64,000 nucleotides of DNA, taken from assembly GCF_035917455.1 (NCBI RefSeq), contig NZ_CP109078.1, positions 3,224,001 to 3,288,000 of the forward strand, in the 5' to 3' direction. Below the pieces are notes generated by a model. The model saw nothing but the letters and a program-made list of their open reading frames with translations. It made no database searches and was not told the DNA's origin. The translations under genes and the position numbers were made by a program. The stretch is from Micromonospora sp. NBC_01796 (lineage in GTDB: Bacteria > Actinomycetota > Actinomycetes > Mycobacteriales > Micromonosporaceae). Shown here one piece after another: positions 32,539-40,734 of this stretch (its first letter is position 1; every line of letters begins with the position of its first letter).

Positions 32539-33933
32539 GTGACGGAGCCGGAGCAGTTCGACGTGATCGTGATGGGACTCGGTGTCGGCGGCGAGGAGGC
32601 CGCCGGGCGGTTGGCGCAGGCCGGTCTCTCCGTACTCGGGATCGAGCGCCGGCTCGTCGGGGGCGAGTGCCCGTACTGGGGCTGCATTCCGAGCAAGATG
32701 ATGATCAGGGCGGGGAACGCGCTGGCCGAGGCGAACCGGGTCGGGGTGCTGGGCGGCCGGGCGGAGGTCGTGTCGGACTGGGCGCCGGTGGCGGCCCGGA
32801 TCAGGGACGAGGCCACCACGAACTGGGACGACAGGCGGGCCGCCGACCGGTTCACCGGCAAGGGCGGTCGGCTGGTCCGTGGGTCGGCCGAGCTGGTCGG
32901 TCCCGGTCTGGTCGAGGTCGACGGGATCCGCTACCGGGCCCGCCGGGGCATCGTCATCGGCACCGGTACGACCCCGGTGATCCCGCCGGTGGAGGGGCTG
33001 GCCGCCACCCCGTACTGGACGAACCACGAGGCGATCGAGGCGGCCGAACTGCCCCGGTCGATCGCGGTCCTCGGCGGCGGGGCGATCGGTCTGGAGTTGG
33101 CGCAGGTGTTCGCCCGGTTCGGCGTACGGGTGCACGTGGTCGAGCGGTCCGACCGGCTGCTGGCGATGGAGGAGCCGGAGTCGTCGGAGCTGGCCACCGC
33201 CGCGTTGCGGGCCGACGGGGTGGAGATCCACACCGGGATGCGGACCGAGCGGGTCGACCACGGTGCGGACGGCTTCACCCTGCACCTGACCGGCGACGGC
33301 ACCGTACGCGCGGACCGGCTGCTGGTCGCCAGCGGCCGGCGGGCCCGGCTGGACGAACTCGGTCTGCCCAGCGTGGGGCTGGATCCGGAGCAGCGCTATC
33401 TCGACACCGACGACCGGATGCGGGTGGCCGACGGCATCTGGGCGGTCGGCGACGTGACCGGTCATGGCGCATTCACGCATATGGCGATGTACCAGGCCGG
33501 AATCGTGATCCAGGACATCCTGAGCGGTGGCGGCTCGGCTCCGGAAGTGGCCGATCGGGCGGTGCCGCGCGCGGACTATCGGGCACTGCCCAGGGTCACG
33601 TTCACCGATCCGGAAATCGGTGCGGTGGGGTTGACCGAGCGACAGGCTCGTGACGCTGGGCTGCGCATCCGGGTGGGGCAGACTCGGCTGCCGGATTCCT
33701 CGCGGGGCTGGATCCACAAGGTCGGCAACGAGGGATTCATCAAGTTGATCGCGGATGCCGAACGGGGCGTCCTGATCGGCGCGACCTCGGCCGGTCCGTC
33801 GGGTGGCGAGGTGCTGGGTGCGCTGGCCGTGGCCGTGCACGCGGCGGTCCCGGTGTCCCAACTGCGCCAGATGATTTGGGCCTACCCGACTTTCCATCGG
33901 GCCATCGGGGACGCCCTGAACAATCTCAAGTAG
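32539..33933 (+). CDS. Pyridine nucleotide-disulfide oxidoreductase, 464 aa
   Basis: FAD- and NAD(P)H-binding flavoenzyme of the dihydrolipoamide dehydrogenase/mercuric reductase group. The FAD motif is VIVMGLGVGGEEAAGRLA, the redox-active disulfide is ECPYWGCIPSK (C-x4-C), the NAD(P) motif is IAVLGGGAIGLELAQVFA, and the second FAD site is GIWAVGDVTG. The C-terminal dimerisation domain ends AYPTFHRAIGDAL, where classical members have HPTLSE, so the usual His-Glu pair is altered and the substrate is uncertain. The GTG at 32539 gives VTEPEQFDVIV; the open frame extends 16 codons upstream. Confidence 0.88.
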   Translation: MTEPEQFDVIVMGLGVGGEEAAGRLAQAGLSVLGIERRLVGGECPYWGCIPSKMMIRAGNALAEANRVGVLGGRAEVVSDWAPVAARIRDEATTNWDDRRAADRFTGKGGRLVRGSAELVGPGLVEVDGIRYRARRGIVIGTGTTPVIPPVEGLAATPYWTNHEAIEAAELPRSIAVLGGGAIGLELAQVFARFGVRVHVVERSDRLLAMEEPESSELATAALRADGVEIHTGMRTERVDHGADGFTLHLTGDGTVRADRLLVASGRRARLDELGLPSVGLDPEQRYLDTDDRMRVADGIWAVGDVTGHGAFTHMAMYQAGIVIQDILSGGGSAPEVADRAVPRADYRALPRVTFTDPEIGAVGLTERQARDAGLRIRVGQTRLPDSSRGWIHKVGNEGFIKLIADAERGVLIGATSAGPSGGEVLGALAVAVHAAVPVSQLRQMIWAYPTFHRAIGDALNNLK

Positions 33934-33974
33934 CCGCACGGCAGCCGAAGCAGCCACCCGGGCAGATTCCAGTT

Positions 33975-33992
33975 AATTTCTTGCAAGAAATT
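33975..33992. promoter_or_regulatory. LacI-type operator palindrome
   Basis: Perfect 18-bp palindrome AATTTCTTGCAAGAAATT, centred on CTTGCAAG, 17 bp upstream of the LacI-family start. The CTTGCAAG core matches known actinomycete maltose-type (MalR/AglR) LacI sites, so autoregulation is likely. Confidence 0.8.
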
Positions 33993-34009
33993 GCCGTACC
34001 ATTGCGGCC

Positions 34010-35011
34010 GTGACTAAACGCCTCACCGAAGTAGCAAAGAAGGCCGGCGTCAGCGAGGCCACGGTGAGCCGGGTGCTCAACGGTCGCGATGGCGTCTCCG
34101 AGGCCACTCGGACCGCGGTGCTCACGGCTTTGGACGTACTCGGCTACGAACGGCCGACAAAGCTGCGGGGTGAACGCGCCCGGCTGGTCGGCCTGGTCCT
34201 GCCCGAATTGCAGAACCCGATCTTCCCGGCGCTCGCCGAGGTGGTCACCGGGTCGCTCGCCCAGCGCGGCTTCACTCCGGCGCTCTGCGCCCGGACCATC
34301 GGTGGTGTCTCGGAGATGGACTACGTCGAGATGCTCCTGGACCACCAGGTCTCCGGGGTGATCTTCGCCGGTGGCTCGTACGCGCTGGCCGACGCCCGGC
34401 ACGACCACTACCGCCGGTTGACCGACCGGGGGCTCCCGGTGGTCCTGGTCAACGCGGGCGTGGACGAGTTGGAGTTCCCCCGGGTCTCCACCGACGACGC
34501 GGTGGCGGTGGAGCAGGCGTACGGCCACCTGCGCTCGCTCGGCCACGAGCGGATCGGCATGGTGCTCGGCCCGGAGGACCACATCCCGTCCCGCCGCAAG
34601 CTGGCCGCGATGGCGCAGGTCGCGGGCTGGGCGGCGGACGAGGAGTGCGTCGAGCGGTCCAGCTTCTCCATGGAGGGGGCCAGGGTCGCCGCGACCAAGC
34701 TGGTCGAGCGGGGGGTGACCGGCGTCATCTGCGCCAGCGACGTGTTGGCCCTGGGCACCATCCGGGCGGCCCGCCGGCTGGGCCGTTCGGTGCCGGCGGA
34801 CATCTCCGTGGTGGGGTTCGACGACTCCGCGTTCATGACCTGCACCGACCCGCCGTTGACCACGGTCCGGCAGCCGATCGAGACGATGGGGCAGGCGGCG
34901 GTGGACCTGCTGGTCACGATGATCGAGGGGGTCGGGGTGCTGCACGACGAGTTGCTCTTCGAGCCCGAGTTGGTGGTACGCGGTTCGACCGCGCCCGTAC
35001 CGACCCGCTGA
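34010..35011 (+). CDS. LacI-family transcriptional regulator, 333 aa
   Basis: Sugar-responsive repressor. The HTH is RLTEVAKKAGVSEATVSRVL with the hinge helix RTAVLTALDVLGY, followed by a periplasmic-binding-protein-like effector domain (LVGLVLPELQNPIFPALAEV, ICASDVLALGTIRAARRLG and the C-terminal TTVRQPIETMG). It precedes a carbohydrate ABC transporter and an alpha-glucosidase in the same direction. CTTGCAAG-type palindromes lie before its own GTG start and before the binding-protein gene. It probably represses uptake until alpha-glucan oligosaccharides appear. Confidence 0.93.
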   Translation: MTKRLTEVAKKAGVSEATVSRVLNGRDGVSEATRTAVLTALDVLGYERPTKLRGERARLVGLVLPELQNPIFPALAEVVTGSLAQRGFTPALCARTIGGVSEMDYVEMLLDHQVSGVIFAGGSYALADARHDHYRRLTDRGLPVVLVNAGVDELEFPRVSTDDAVAVEQAYGHLRSLGHERIGMVLGPEDHIPSRRKLAAMAQVAGWAADEECVERSSFSMEGARVAATKLVERGVTGVICASDVLALGTIRAARRLGRSVPADISVVGFDDSAFMTCTDPPLTTVRQPIETMGQAAVDLLVTMIEGVGVLHDELLFEPELVVRGSTAPVPTR

Positions 35012-35099
35012 TCCCGCGCTCCCGGGCCCTCGCCCGGCGGCACCGATGATCAACTCCCTGCCCCCGACAACCCTCTGACCAGCCTCGACGCGAACCACC

Positions 35100-35128
35100 A
35101 GGGCGGACCGGACTCCGGTCCGCCCTTT
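35100..35128 (+). terminator. Stem-loop after the LacI gene
   Basis: Arms AGGGCGGACCGG and CCGGTCCGCCCT with a 3-nt loop, followed by TTC. It ends the regulator transcript before the transporter promoter. The rest of 35012-35315 holds the operator-like site at 35257 and a ribosome site; nothing else is recognisable. Confidence 0.85.
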
Positions 35129-35256
35129 CGTGTCCGGTGCGGGGGCGGGGGGAGCGGGACCGCCGCCCACCTGGGGCAAACAGTCGTAGTCTTTCGAATT
35201 TCCGTCTAGTTCTTGCGGGGAGCGATTCGACTTTGTATCGTCATCGCCACGAAACA

Positions 35257-35266
35257 TTGCATGCAA
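35257..35266. promoter_or_regulatory. Second LacI-type operator candidate
   Basis: Perfect palindrome TTGCATGCAA followed by GAG, 49 bp before the binding-protein start, similar to the TTGCAA core of the site before the regulator gene. A half-site-like TTCTTGCGG lies about 50 bp further upstream. Confidence 0.6.
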
Positions 35267-35315
35267 GAGAGCTAGATCACAATCCCGCGTGCCCACCCAG
35301 GGAAGGGTGTTCTCC

Positions 35316-36695
35316 ATGGACGGATCCAGGCTGCGGAAGGCTGCGGCGTTGACGCTCGTAGCCGGCCTGGGGCTCAGCCTTACGGCGTGCTCCACGAAGA
35401 GTGACGACGCATCGAGCGATGCGAGTGGCAAGGTCACCATCACCGTCGACTGCCAGCCGGTCGGCGCTCAGAAAGAGATATTGAAGAACTGGAACGACGA
35501 TGTCGTGGAGTTCCAGAAGCAGAACCCGGACATCGTCGTCAAGAGCGTGAGCGTCGGCGAGCAGTGCAACAACCCGCCGGACTTCACCGCCCGCCTGGCC
35601 GGTGGCACCGTGACCGACCTGTTCTACGGCTACATGACCGACCTCCAGCAGGTGCTCGACTCCGGTCAGGCGAAGGACATCACCGACCTCGTCGGCAAGG
35701 ACTCGATCCCCACCTGGGACAGCGTCGACCCGGCGCTCAAGGAGGTCTTCACCGACGGCGGCAAGCTCTACGCCGTACCGGTGAAGAACTACTCGATGGG
35801 CCTGGTCTACAACAAGGTCCTGTTCCAGCAGGCCGGTCTCGACCCGAACAGCCCGCCGAAGACGTGGGGCGAGGTCCGGGCCGCGGCCAAGAAGATCTCG
35901 GCGCTCGGCAACGGCATCGCCGGCTACTCGGAGTACAGCGCGGGCAACACCGGCGGCTGGCACTTCACCTCCCTGCTCTACTCGCAGGGCGGCCAGGTGC
36001 TGAGCGCGGACGGCAAGAAGGCCGCGTTCAACGACGCCGCCGGCAAGCAGGTCCTGCAGAACCTCAAGGACATGCGGTACGGCGACAACAGCATGGGTGA
36101 CCGCCAGTTGCTCCAGTGGGGCGACCTGCTGACCAACGCCGGTGCGGGCAAGGTGGGCATGTTCATCGGCGCGCCGGACGCCACCCAGGCGATCGTCAGC
36201 CAGTTCCAGGGCAAGTTCCAGGACTGGGCGATGGCCCCGTTGCCGGGCCAGGACGGCGCGGCCAAGGGCACGCTCGGTGGTGGCGAGGGTTACTTCTTCA
36301 AGAAGGACCTCACCCCCGAGCAGGTCAAGGCCGGTCTGAAGTGGATCGCGTACCAGAAGTTGACGCCGGGCAAGGGTCAGTTCGACTACGTCCGGGCGAA
36401 GCCGCAGAACTACCCGGTGGGTCTGCCCCAGCCGCTGCTGTTCGCCAACGGCAGCGACGCGCAGAAGCAGGAACTCGAGCTGCGCAAGGCGAACGCGAAC
36501 GTCGACACCGCCAACTTCGCGATCTTCGAGGCGACCCCGGTGCCGATCAAGGGTGAGCCGCGCAACGCACAGGCGATCTACGCGGTGCTCGACGGTGCGA
36601 TGTCCGGGGTGCTGACCAGCCCGAACTCGAACATCGACGCGCTGCTCAAGACGGCCGAAGAGAAGGTCAACCAGCTTCTCGCCGCCGAGAGCTGA
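35316..36695 (+). CDS. Carbohydrate ABC transporter substrate-binding lipoprotein, 459 aa
   Basis: Family 1 extracellular solute-binding protein. The lipoprotein signal ends LGLSLTAC (Cys about residue 25). The mature part shows VEFQKQNPDIVVKS, LAGGTVTDLFYGYMTDLQQV and TDGGKLYAVPVKNYSMGLVY, all typical of maltose-type binding proteins. I chose the ATG at 35316 (after GGGAAGGG) because it opens the signal peptide. A stem-loop lies between this gene and the permeases, which usually lets the binding protein be made in excess. Likely ligand: alpha-gluco-oligosaccharides, inferred from the GH13 and glucanase neighbours. Confidence 0.92.
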   Translation: MDGSRLRKAAALTLVAGLGLSLTACSTKSDDASSDASGKVTITVDCQPVGAQKEILKNWNDDVVEFQKQNPDIVVKSVSVGEQCNNPPDFTARLAGGTVTDLFYGYMTDLQQVLDSGQAKDITDLVGKDSIPTWDSVDPALKEVFTDGGKLYAVPVKNYSMGLVYNKVLFQQAGLDPNSPPKTWGEVRAAAKKISALGNGIAGYSEYSAGNTGGWHFTSLLYSQGGQVLSADGKKAAFNDAAGKQVLQNLKDMRYGDNSMGDRQLLQWGDLLTNAGAGKVGMFIGAPDATQAIVSQFQGKFQDWAMAPLPGQDGAAKGTLGGGEGYFFKKDLTPEQVKAGLKWIAYQKLTPGKGQFDYVRAKPQNYPVGLPQPLLFANGSDAQKQELELRKANANVDTANFAIFEATPVPIKGEPRNAQAIYAVLDGAMSGVLTSPNSNIDALLKTAEEKVNQLLAAES

Positions 36696-36701
36696 TCCGA
36701 G

Positions 36702-36733
36702 GGTGTGGGGGTCGGTACGCCGGCCCCCACACC
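36702..36733 (+). terminator. Intra-operon stem-loop between binding protein and permeases
   Basis: GGTGTGGGGGTCGG pairs with CCGGCCCCCACACC (one G-T pair), 4-nt loop, just after the binding-protein stop. It probably stabilises the upstream mRNA or attenuates transcription into the permease genes. Confidence 0.7.
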
Positions 36734-36778
36734 ATCCGCGCCGCACCATCGGTGTCACTGACTCACCCAGGAGTTGCC

Positions 36779-37735
36779 TTGGCGATCACCACCGTCCCGG
36801 AGGCCACCAGGAAACCGGGACGCCCGACCTCGCCGTACACGGCACGGCCGAAGCGTACGAGCCTCGGCCGCAAGGTACGGGACAACCTCACCGGTCACGC
36901 GTTCCTCATCGGGGCGGTGCTCTGCTTCGTCGTCTTCTCCTGGTACCCGATGATCCGGGGCGTGGTGATGAGCTTCCAGCGCACCCGGCGCGGGGAGACC
37001 TCCTGGGTGGGCTGGGACAACTACGTACGCATCGTCGCCGACCCCAGCTTCTGGACCGCCTGGCAGAACACGTTCTACTTCACGGTCCTCGCGCTCGTCC
37101 TCGGGTACGCCCTGCCGTTCTTCGTGGCGATCCTGCTCAACGAGTTCCGCCACGCCAAGGGTTACCTGCGGATCCTGGTCTACCTGCCGGTGATGCTGCC
37201 GCCGGCCTCGGCGCTGTTCCTGTTCAAGTTCTACGCGTACGACCCCAGTGAGGCGGGGCTGTTCAACGCGATCCTCAAGGCGCTGCACCTGCCCACGTCG
37301 CAGTGGATGCAGTCGCCCGAGATGACGATTCCGGCGATGGTGATCGCGTCCACCTGGATGAACATGGGCAGCGCGGTGCTGATCTACCTGGCATCGCTGC
37401 AGAACGTACCCGGCGAACTCTACGAGGCGGCCGAACTCGACGGCGCCGGGCTCTGGCGACGGATCGTCAACGTGACCATCCCGCAGACCCGGCTGATCCT
37501 CGCCCTGCTGGCCATGCTCCAGATCGTCGCCACGATGCAGCTCTTCATCGAGCCGCTGATCCTTGCCAACGGCGCGGGCGCCGAGGACTCGGCGACCTCG
37601 GTCGCGTACCTCATCTACCAGCACGGGTTCTTCCAGAACGACCTCAACGGCGCCGCTGCGCTCGGCGTGATCATGCTCGTGGTGCTGGCCGGCTTCTCCG
37701 CCGTCTACGTGCGACTGACTGCGAAACAGGACTAG
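36779..37735 (+). CDS. Sugar ABC transporter permease (MalF-like), 318 aa
   Basis: Integral membrane protein with six predicted helices, starting with HAFLIGAVLCFVVFSWYPMI after a basic cytosolic tail. The EAA loop, which contacts the ATPase, is read as LYEAAELDGAGLWRRIVNVT. I prefer the TTG at 36779 because CCAGGAG lies 5 nt before it; a GTG nine codons earlier (36752) is possible but lacks a site. It lies upstream of the second permease and downstream of the binding protein; no ATPase gene follows, so a shared MsiK-like ATPase is presumed. Confidence 0.92.
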   Translation: MAITTVPEATRKPGRPTSPYTARPKRTSLGRKVRDNLTGHAFLIGAVLCFVVFSWYPMIRGVVMSFQRTRRGETSWVGWDNYVRIVADPSFWTAWQNTFYFTVLALVLGYALPFFVAILLNEFRHAKGYLRILVYLPVMLPPASALFLFKFYAYDPSEAGLFNAILKALHLPTSQWMQSPEMTIPAMVIASTWMNMGSAVLIYLASLQNVPGELYEAAELDGAGLWRRIVNVTIPQTRLILALLAMLQIVATMQLFIEPLILANGAGAEDSATSVAYLIYQHGFFQNDLNGAAALGVIMLVVLAGFSAVYVRLTAKQD

Positions 37736-37746
37736 GACGGCGACCC

Positions 37747-38634
37747 ATGGCACAGGACTCCGGGACCCGGACACTCATCTCCCATGCCCAGCTCAGTCGG
37801 GGGCGCGGCAAGGTCATCTACTGGACGCTGCTCACCGTCGTCGTGGTGGGGTTCACGCTCGTCTTCCTCGGGCCGCTCTACTGGATGGTCACCGGCGCGC
37901 TCAAGTCCGGCCAGGAGGTCGCACAGACCCCGCCGTCGCTGTTCCCGCAGGATCCGCAGTGGCAGAACTACGCCGACGCGTGGAACAACCTGGACCTCGG
38001 CAAGCTGCTGTTCAACACGTTCTACTACGCGGCCGGCGCGGTGCTCCTCCAACTCGTCTTCGACACCGCCGCGGCGTACGCGCTGTCGAAGCTCCGGCCG
38101 ATCTTCGGCAACGTGATCCTCGGCGCGATGCTGGCCACGCTGATGATCCCGGCGATGGTCCTCATCGTCCCGCAGTACGTGACCGTGATCGACCTGCCGA
38201 TCGTGCACATCAACCTGCTCGACTCGCCGTTCGCGATCTGGCTGCCCCTGGTCGCGAACGCGTTCAACATCTTCCTGCTGAAGCGGTTCTTCGACTCGAT
38301 TCCGGAGGACCTGATCGCGGCGGCGCTGATGGACGGGGCGACGCCGCTGCGTACGCTCTGGTCGATCATCCTGCCGATGTCGCGTCCCATCCTCGGCGTG
38401 GTGTCGATCTTCGCGGTGACGGCGGTCTGGAAGGACTTCCTCTGGCCGAAGCTGGTCATGCCCTCACCCGAGACCCGTACGGTCAGCGTCGGCATCTACG
38501 CCTTCGCCGGTGGTACGCCGATGAACGTGGTGATCGCCGCCTCGGTCATCGCCGCGATCCCGACCGTCATCATCTTCCTGGTCTTCCAGCGGAACATCAT
38601 GTCCGGTCTGACCACGGGCAGCCTCAAGGGATAG
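37747..38634 (+). CDS. Sugar ABC transporter permease (MalG-like), 295 aa
   Basis: Second permease subunit with six membrane segments (first: VIYWTLLTVVVVGFTLVFLG). The EAA motif is IAAALMDGATPLRTLWSIIL, followed by the conserved LPMSRPILGV. The ATG at 37747 follows AGGACGGCGACCC, 11 nt after the MalF-like stop, so the two are co-transcribed and form the membrane channel heterodimer. Confidence 0.93.
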   Translation: MAQDSGTRTLISHAQLSRGRGKVIYWTLLTVVVVGFTLVFLGPLYWMVTGALKSGQEVAQTPPSLFPQDPQWQNYADAWNNLDLGKLLFNTFYYAAGAVLLQLVFDTAAAYALSKLRPIFGNVILGAMLATLMIPAMVLIVPQYVTVIDLPIVHINLLDSPFAIWLPLVANAFNIFLLKRFFDSIPEDLIAAALMDGATPLRTLWSIILPMSRPILGVVSIFAVTAVWKDFLWPKLVMPSPETRTVSVGIYAFAGGTPMNVVIAASVIAAIPTVIIFLVFQRNIMSGLTTGSLKG

Positions 38635-38731
38635 GCCTCGCGTTACCTCCCGCGGCGGACAACGACCGTTCGCCCGAACACATCCAGGTCTGGCGAACCC
38701 GCCGACGTACTGACGCAGAAAGCAGGTGCTC

Positions 38732-40360
38732 GTGTCCACAGCAGACAACAGTCCGTGGTGGCGTGGAGCGGTGATCTACCAGGTGTATCCACGTAGTTTC
38801 GCCGACGGCAACGGCGACGGCATCGGCGACATCGCCGGCATCCGGTCCCGGCTGAATCACCTGTCCGCGCTCGGCGTCGACGCGATCTGGTTCAGCCCCT
38901 GGTACCCGTCGCCGATGGCCGACGCCGGTTACGACGTGGCCGACTACCGGGACATCGACCCGATCTTCGGCACCCTGCCCGAGGCCGAGGCGCTGATCGC
39001 GGAGGCGCACGCGCTCGGCATCCGGACCATCGTCGACGTGGTGCCCAACCACTGCTCCGACCAGCACCCGTGGTTCCAGGCCGCGCTCGCCGGCGGACCC
39101 AGCGCACCCGAGCGGGACCTGTTCTGGTTCCGCCCCGGCCGGGGCCCGAACGGCGACCAGCGGCCCACCGACTGGGTCGGCGAGTTCGGCGGCGAGACCT
39201 GGACCCGGACCACCAACCCGGACGGCACCCCCGGTGACTGGTACCTGCACCTGTTCACCGCCGAACAGCCGGACTTCAACTGGGAACACCCACTGGTACG
39301 GGCCGAGTTCGAGGACATCCTCCGGTTCTGGTTCGACCGGGGCGTGGACGGTATCCGGATCGACTCGGCCGGTCTGCTGGTCAAGGACGGCACCCTGCCG
39401 GAGACCCTGCCGGACCGGCCGCACCCGTTCCGGGACCTCGACGGGGTGCACGACGTCTACCGGGCCTGGCGGCGGATCGCCGACGAGTACCCCGGTGACC
39501 GGGCGCTGATCGGCGAGGTGTGGATGCCGGACCGGCAGCGGTTCGCCAACTACCTGCGCCCGGACGAGCTGCACGCCGCGTTCAACTTCGACTTCCTCGG
39601 CTGCGCCTGGGACGCCTCCGCGCTGCGCGAGAGCATCGACGGGACGCTGCACGCACACGCCCCGGTCAACGCCCCGGCCACCTGGGTCCTCTCCAACCAC
39701 GACGTCACCCGGCACGTCACCCGGTACGGGCGGGAGGACACCACGTTCAGCTTCGCCAAGAAGCGCGAGGGGATCTTCACCGACCTCGAACTGGGCACCG
39801 TACGGGCCCGCGCGGCGGCCCTGCTCTCGCTCGCCCTGCCCGGCGCCACGTACGTCTACCAGGGCGAGGAACTCGGGCTCTGGGAGGTCGACGTCCCGCC
39901 GGGGGAGCGTACGGACCCGATGTGGCCGCGTTCCGGTTACGTCGACCCGGGCCGGGACGGCTGCCGGGTGCCGTTGCCGTGGTCCGGTGACGCGCCCCCG
40001 TTCGGCTTCAGCCCCGAGGGCGCGACAACCGCACCGTGGCTGTCGCAGCCGGCGGACTGGAAGGGCCGTACCGCTCAGGCTCAGACCGGTGACCCGTCGT
40101 CGATGCTGGCGCTCTACCAGGCGGCGATCAGGATCCGGCGGGCCGAGACCGGTCTCGGTGACGGCCCGATGGGCTGGCTCGACGCACCGGACGACGTGCT
40201 CGCCTTCAGCCGCGGCGACGGGTTCGCCTGCGTGGTGAACCTGTCCGGCGTACCGGTGCCGCTGCCGGCGCACCAGCTCCGGCTGCTGACCAGCGGGCCG
40301 CTCGACGGGGACCTGCTTCCCCCGGACACGGCCGTCTGGCTGCGGACCGGAACGGTCTAG
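38732..40360 (+). CDS. GH13 alpha-glucosidase, 542 aa
   Basis: Cytosolic retaining glycosidase of the oligo-1,6-glucosidase/alpha-glucosidase type, expected to release glucose from imported oligosaccharides. GH13 regions: region I DVVPNHCSDQH, region II GVDGIRIDSAG with the nucleophile Asp, region III ALIGEVW with the acid/base Glu, and region IV VLSNHDV with the transition-state Asp. It opens with WWRGAVIYQVYPRSF, typical of the family, and has no signal peptide. The GTG at 38732 follows AAAGCAGG by 5 nt; the GTG two codons earlier is an alternative. Last gene of the LacI-controlled transporter set. Confidence 0.93.
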   Translation: MSTADNSPWWRGAVIYQVYPRSFADGNGDGIGDIAGIRSRLNHLSALGVDAIWFSPWYPSPMADAGYDVADYRDIDPIFGTLPEAEALIAEAHALGIRTIVDVVPNHCSDQHPWFQAALAGGPSAPERDLFWFRPGRGPNGDQRPTDWVGEFGGETWTRTTNPDGTPGDWYLHLFTAEQPDFNWEHPLVRAEFEDILRFWFDRGVDGIRIDSAGLLVKDGTLPETLPDRPHPFRDLDGVHDVYRAWRRIADEYPGDRALIGEVWMPDRQRFANYLRPDELHAAFNFDFLGCAWDASALRESIDGTLHAHAPVNAPATWVLSNHDVTRHVTRYGREDTTFSFAKKREGIFTDLELGTVRARAAALLSLALPGATYVYQGEELGLWEVDVPPGERTDPMWPRSGYVDPGRDGCRVPLPWSGDAPPFGFSPEGATTAPWLSQPADWKGRTAQAQTGDPSSMLALYQAAIRIRRAETGLGDGPMGWLDAPDDVLAFSRGDGFACVVNLSGVPVPLPAHQLRLLTSGPLDGDLLPPDTAVWLRTGTV

Positions 40361-40734
40361 ACATGACCCGCGTACACGTCGTCGAGCGCAGCACCGGGAC
40401 AGCGGTGTGCGGTTCCCACCGGCGGTTGCCGGCGGCGTACGCGGGTCAGTGGGTCGCCGGGTACGTCCGGCTCGGCCCCGGGCCCACCCGGGCCGAGTGC
40501 GACGGCGCGGTGGTGTCCGCCGGGGGTGGGGACGCCGACCCCACCGTCGGCGGACACGCCGTACCCCCGAATTTTCCGGCGGCGGTGCGAAACGTCACCG
40601 TCGCCGCCACCAGCACCGGCCGTTCCACCGGCCGGTAACCGAACGGGAGGTCTACGCGCCCTGAACCATTGCTGATTGCGGCTCCACGCGGCTCCACGCA
40701 CGGGGGAATTGGTTTTCCTGACGAAAGGGATCCA
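40361..40734. other. 374-bp intergenic region before the first glycanase gene
   Basis: It holds a probable stem-loop terminator (40471-40496, CTCGGCCCCGGG pairing with CCCGGGCCGAG) and a perfect tandem GCGGCTCCAC pair at 40678-40697. A ribosome site (GAAAGGGATCCA) lies before the ATG at 40735. A 91-codon open frame at 40363 looks non-coding. No CTTGCAAG-type site was seen. Confidence 0.5.

Noticed and set aside
40363-40638. 91-codon open frame right after the GH13 gene
   Set aside because: Composition is non-protein-like, it contains a stem-loop that looks like a terminator, and it has no ribosome site or recognisable domain.
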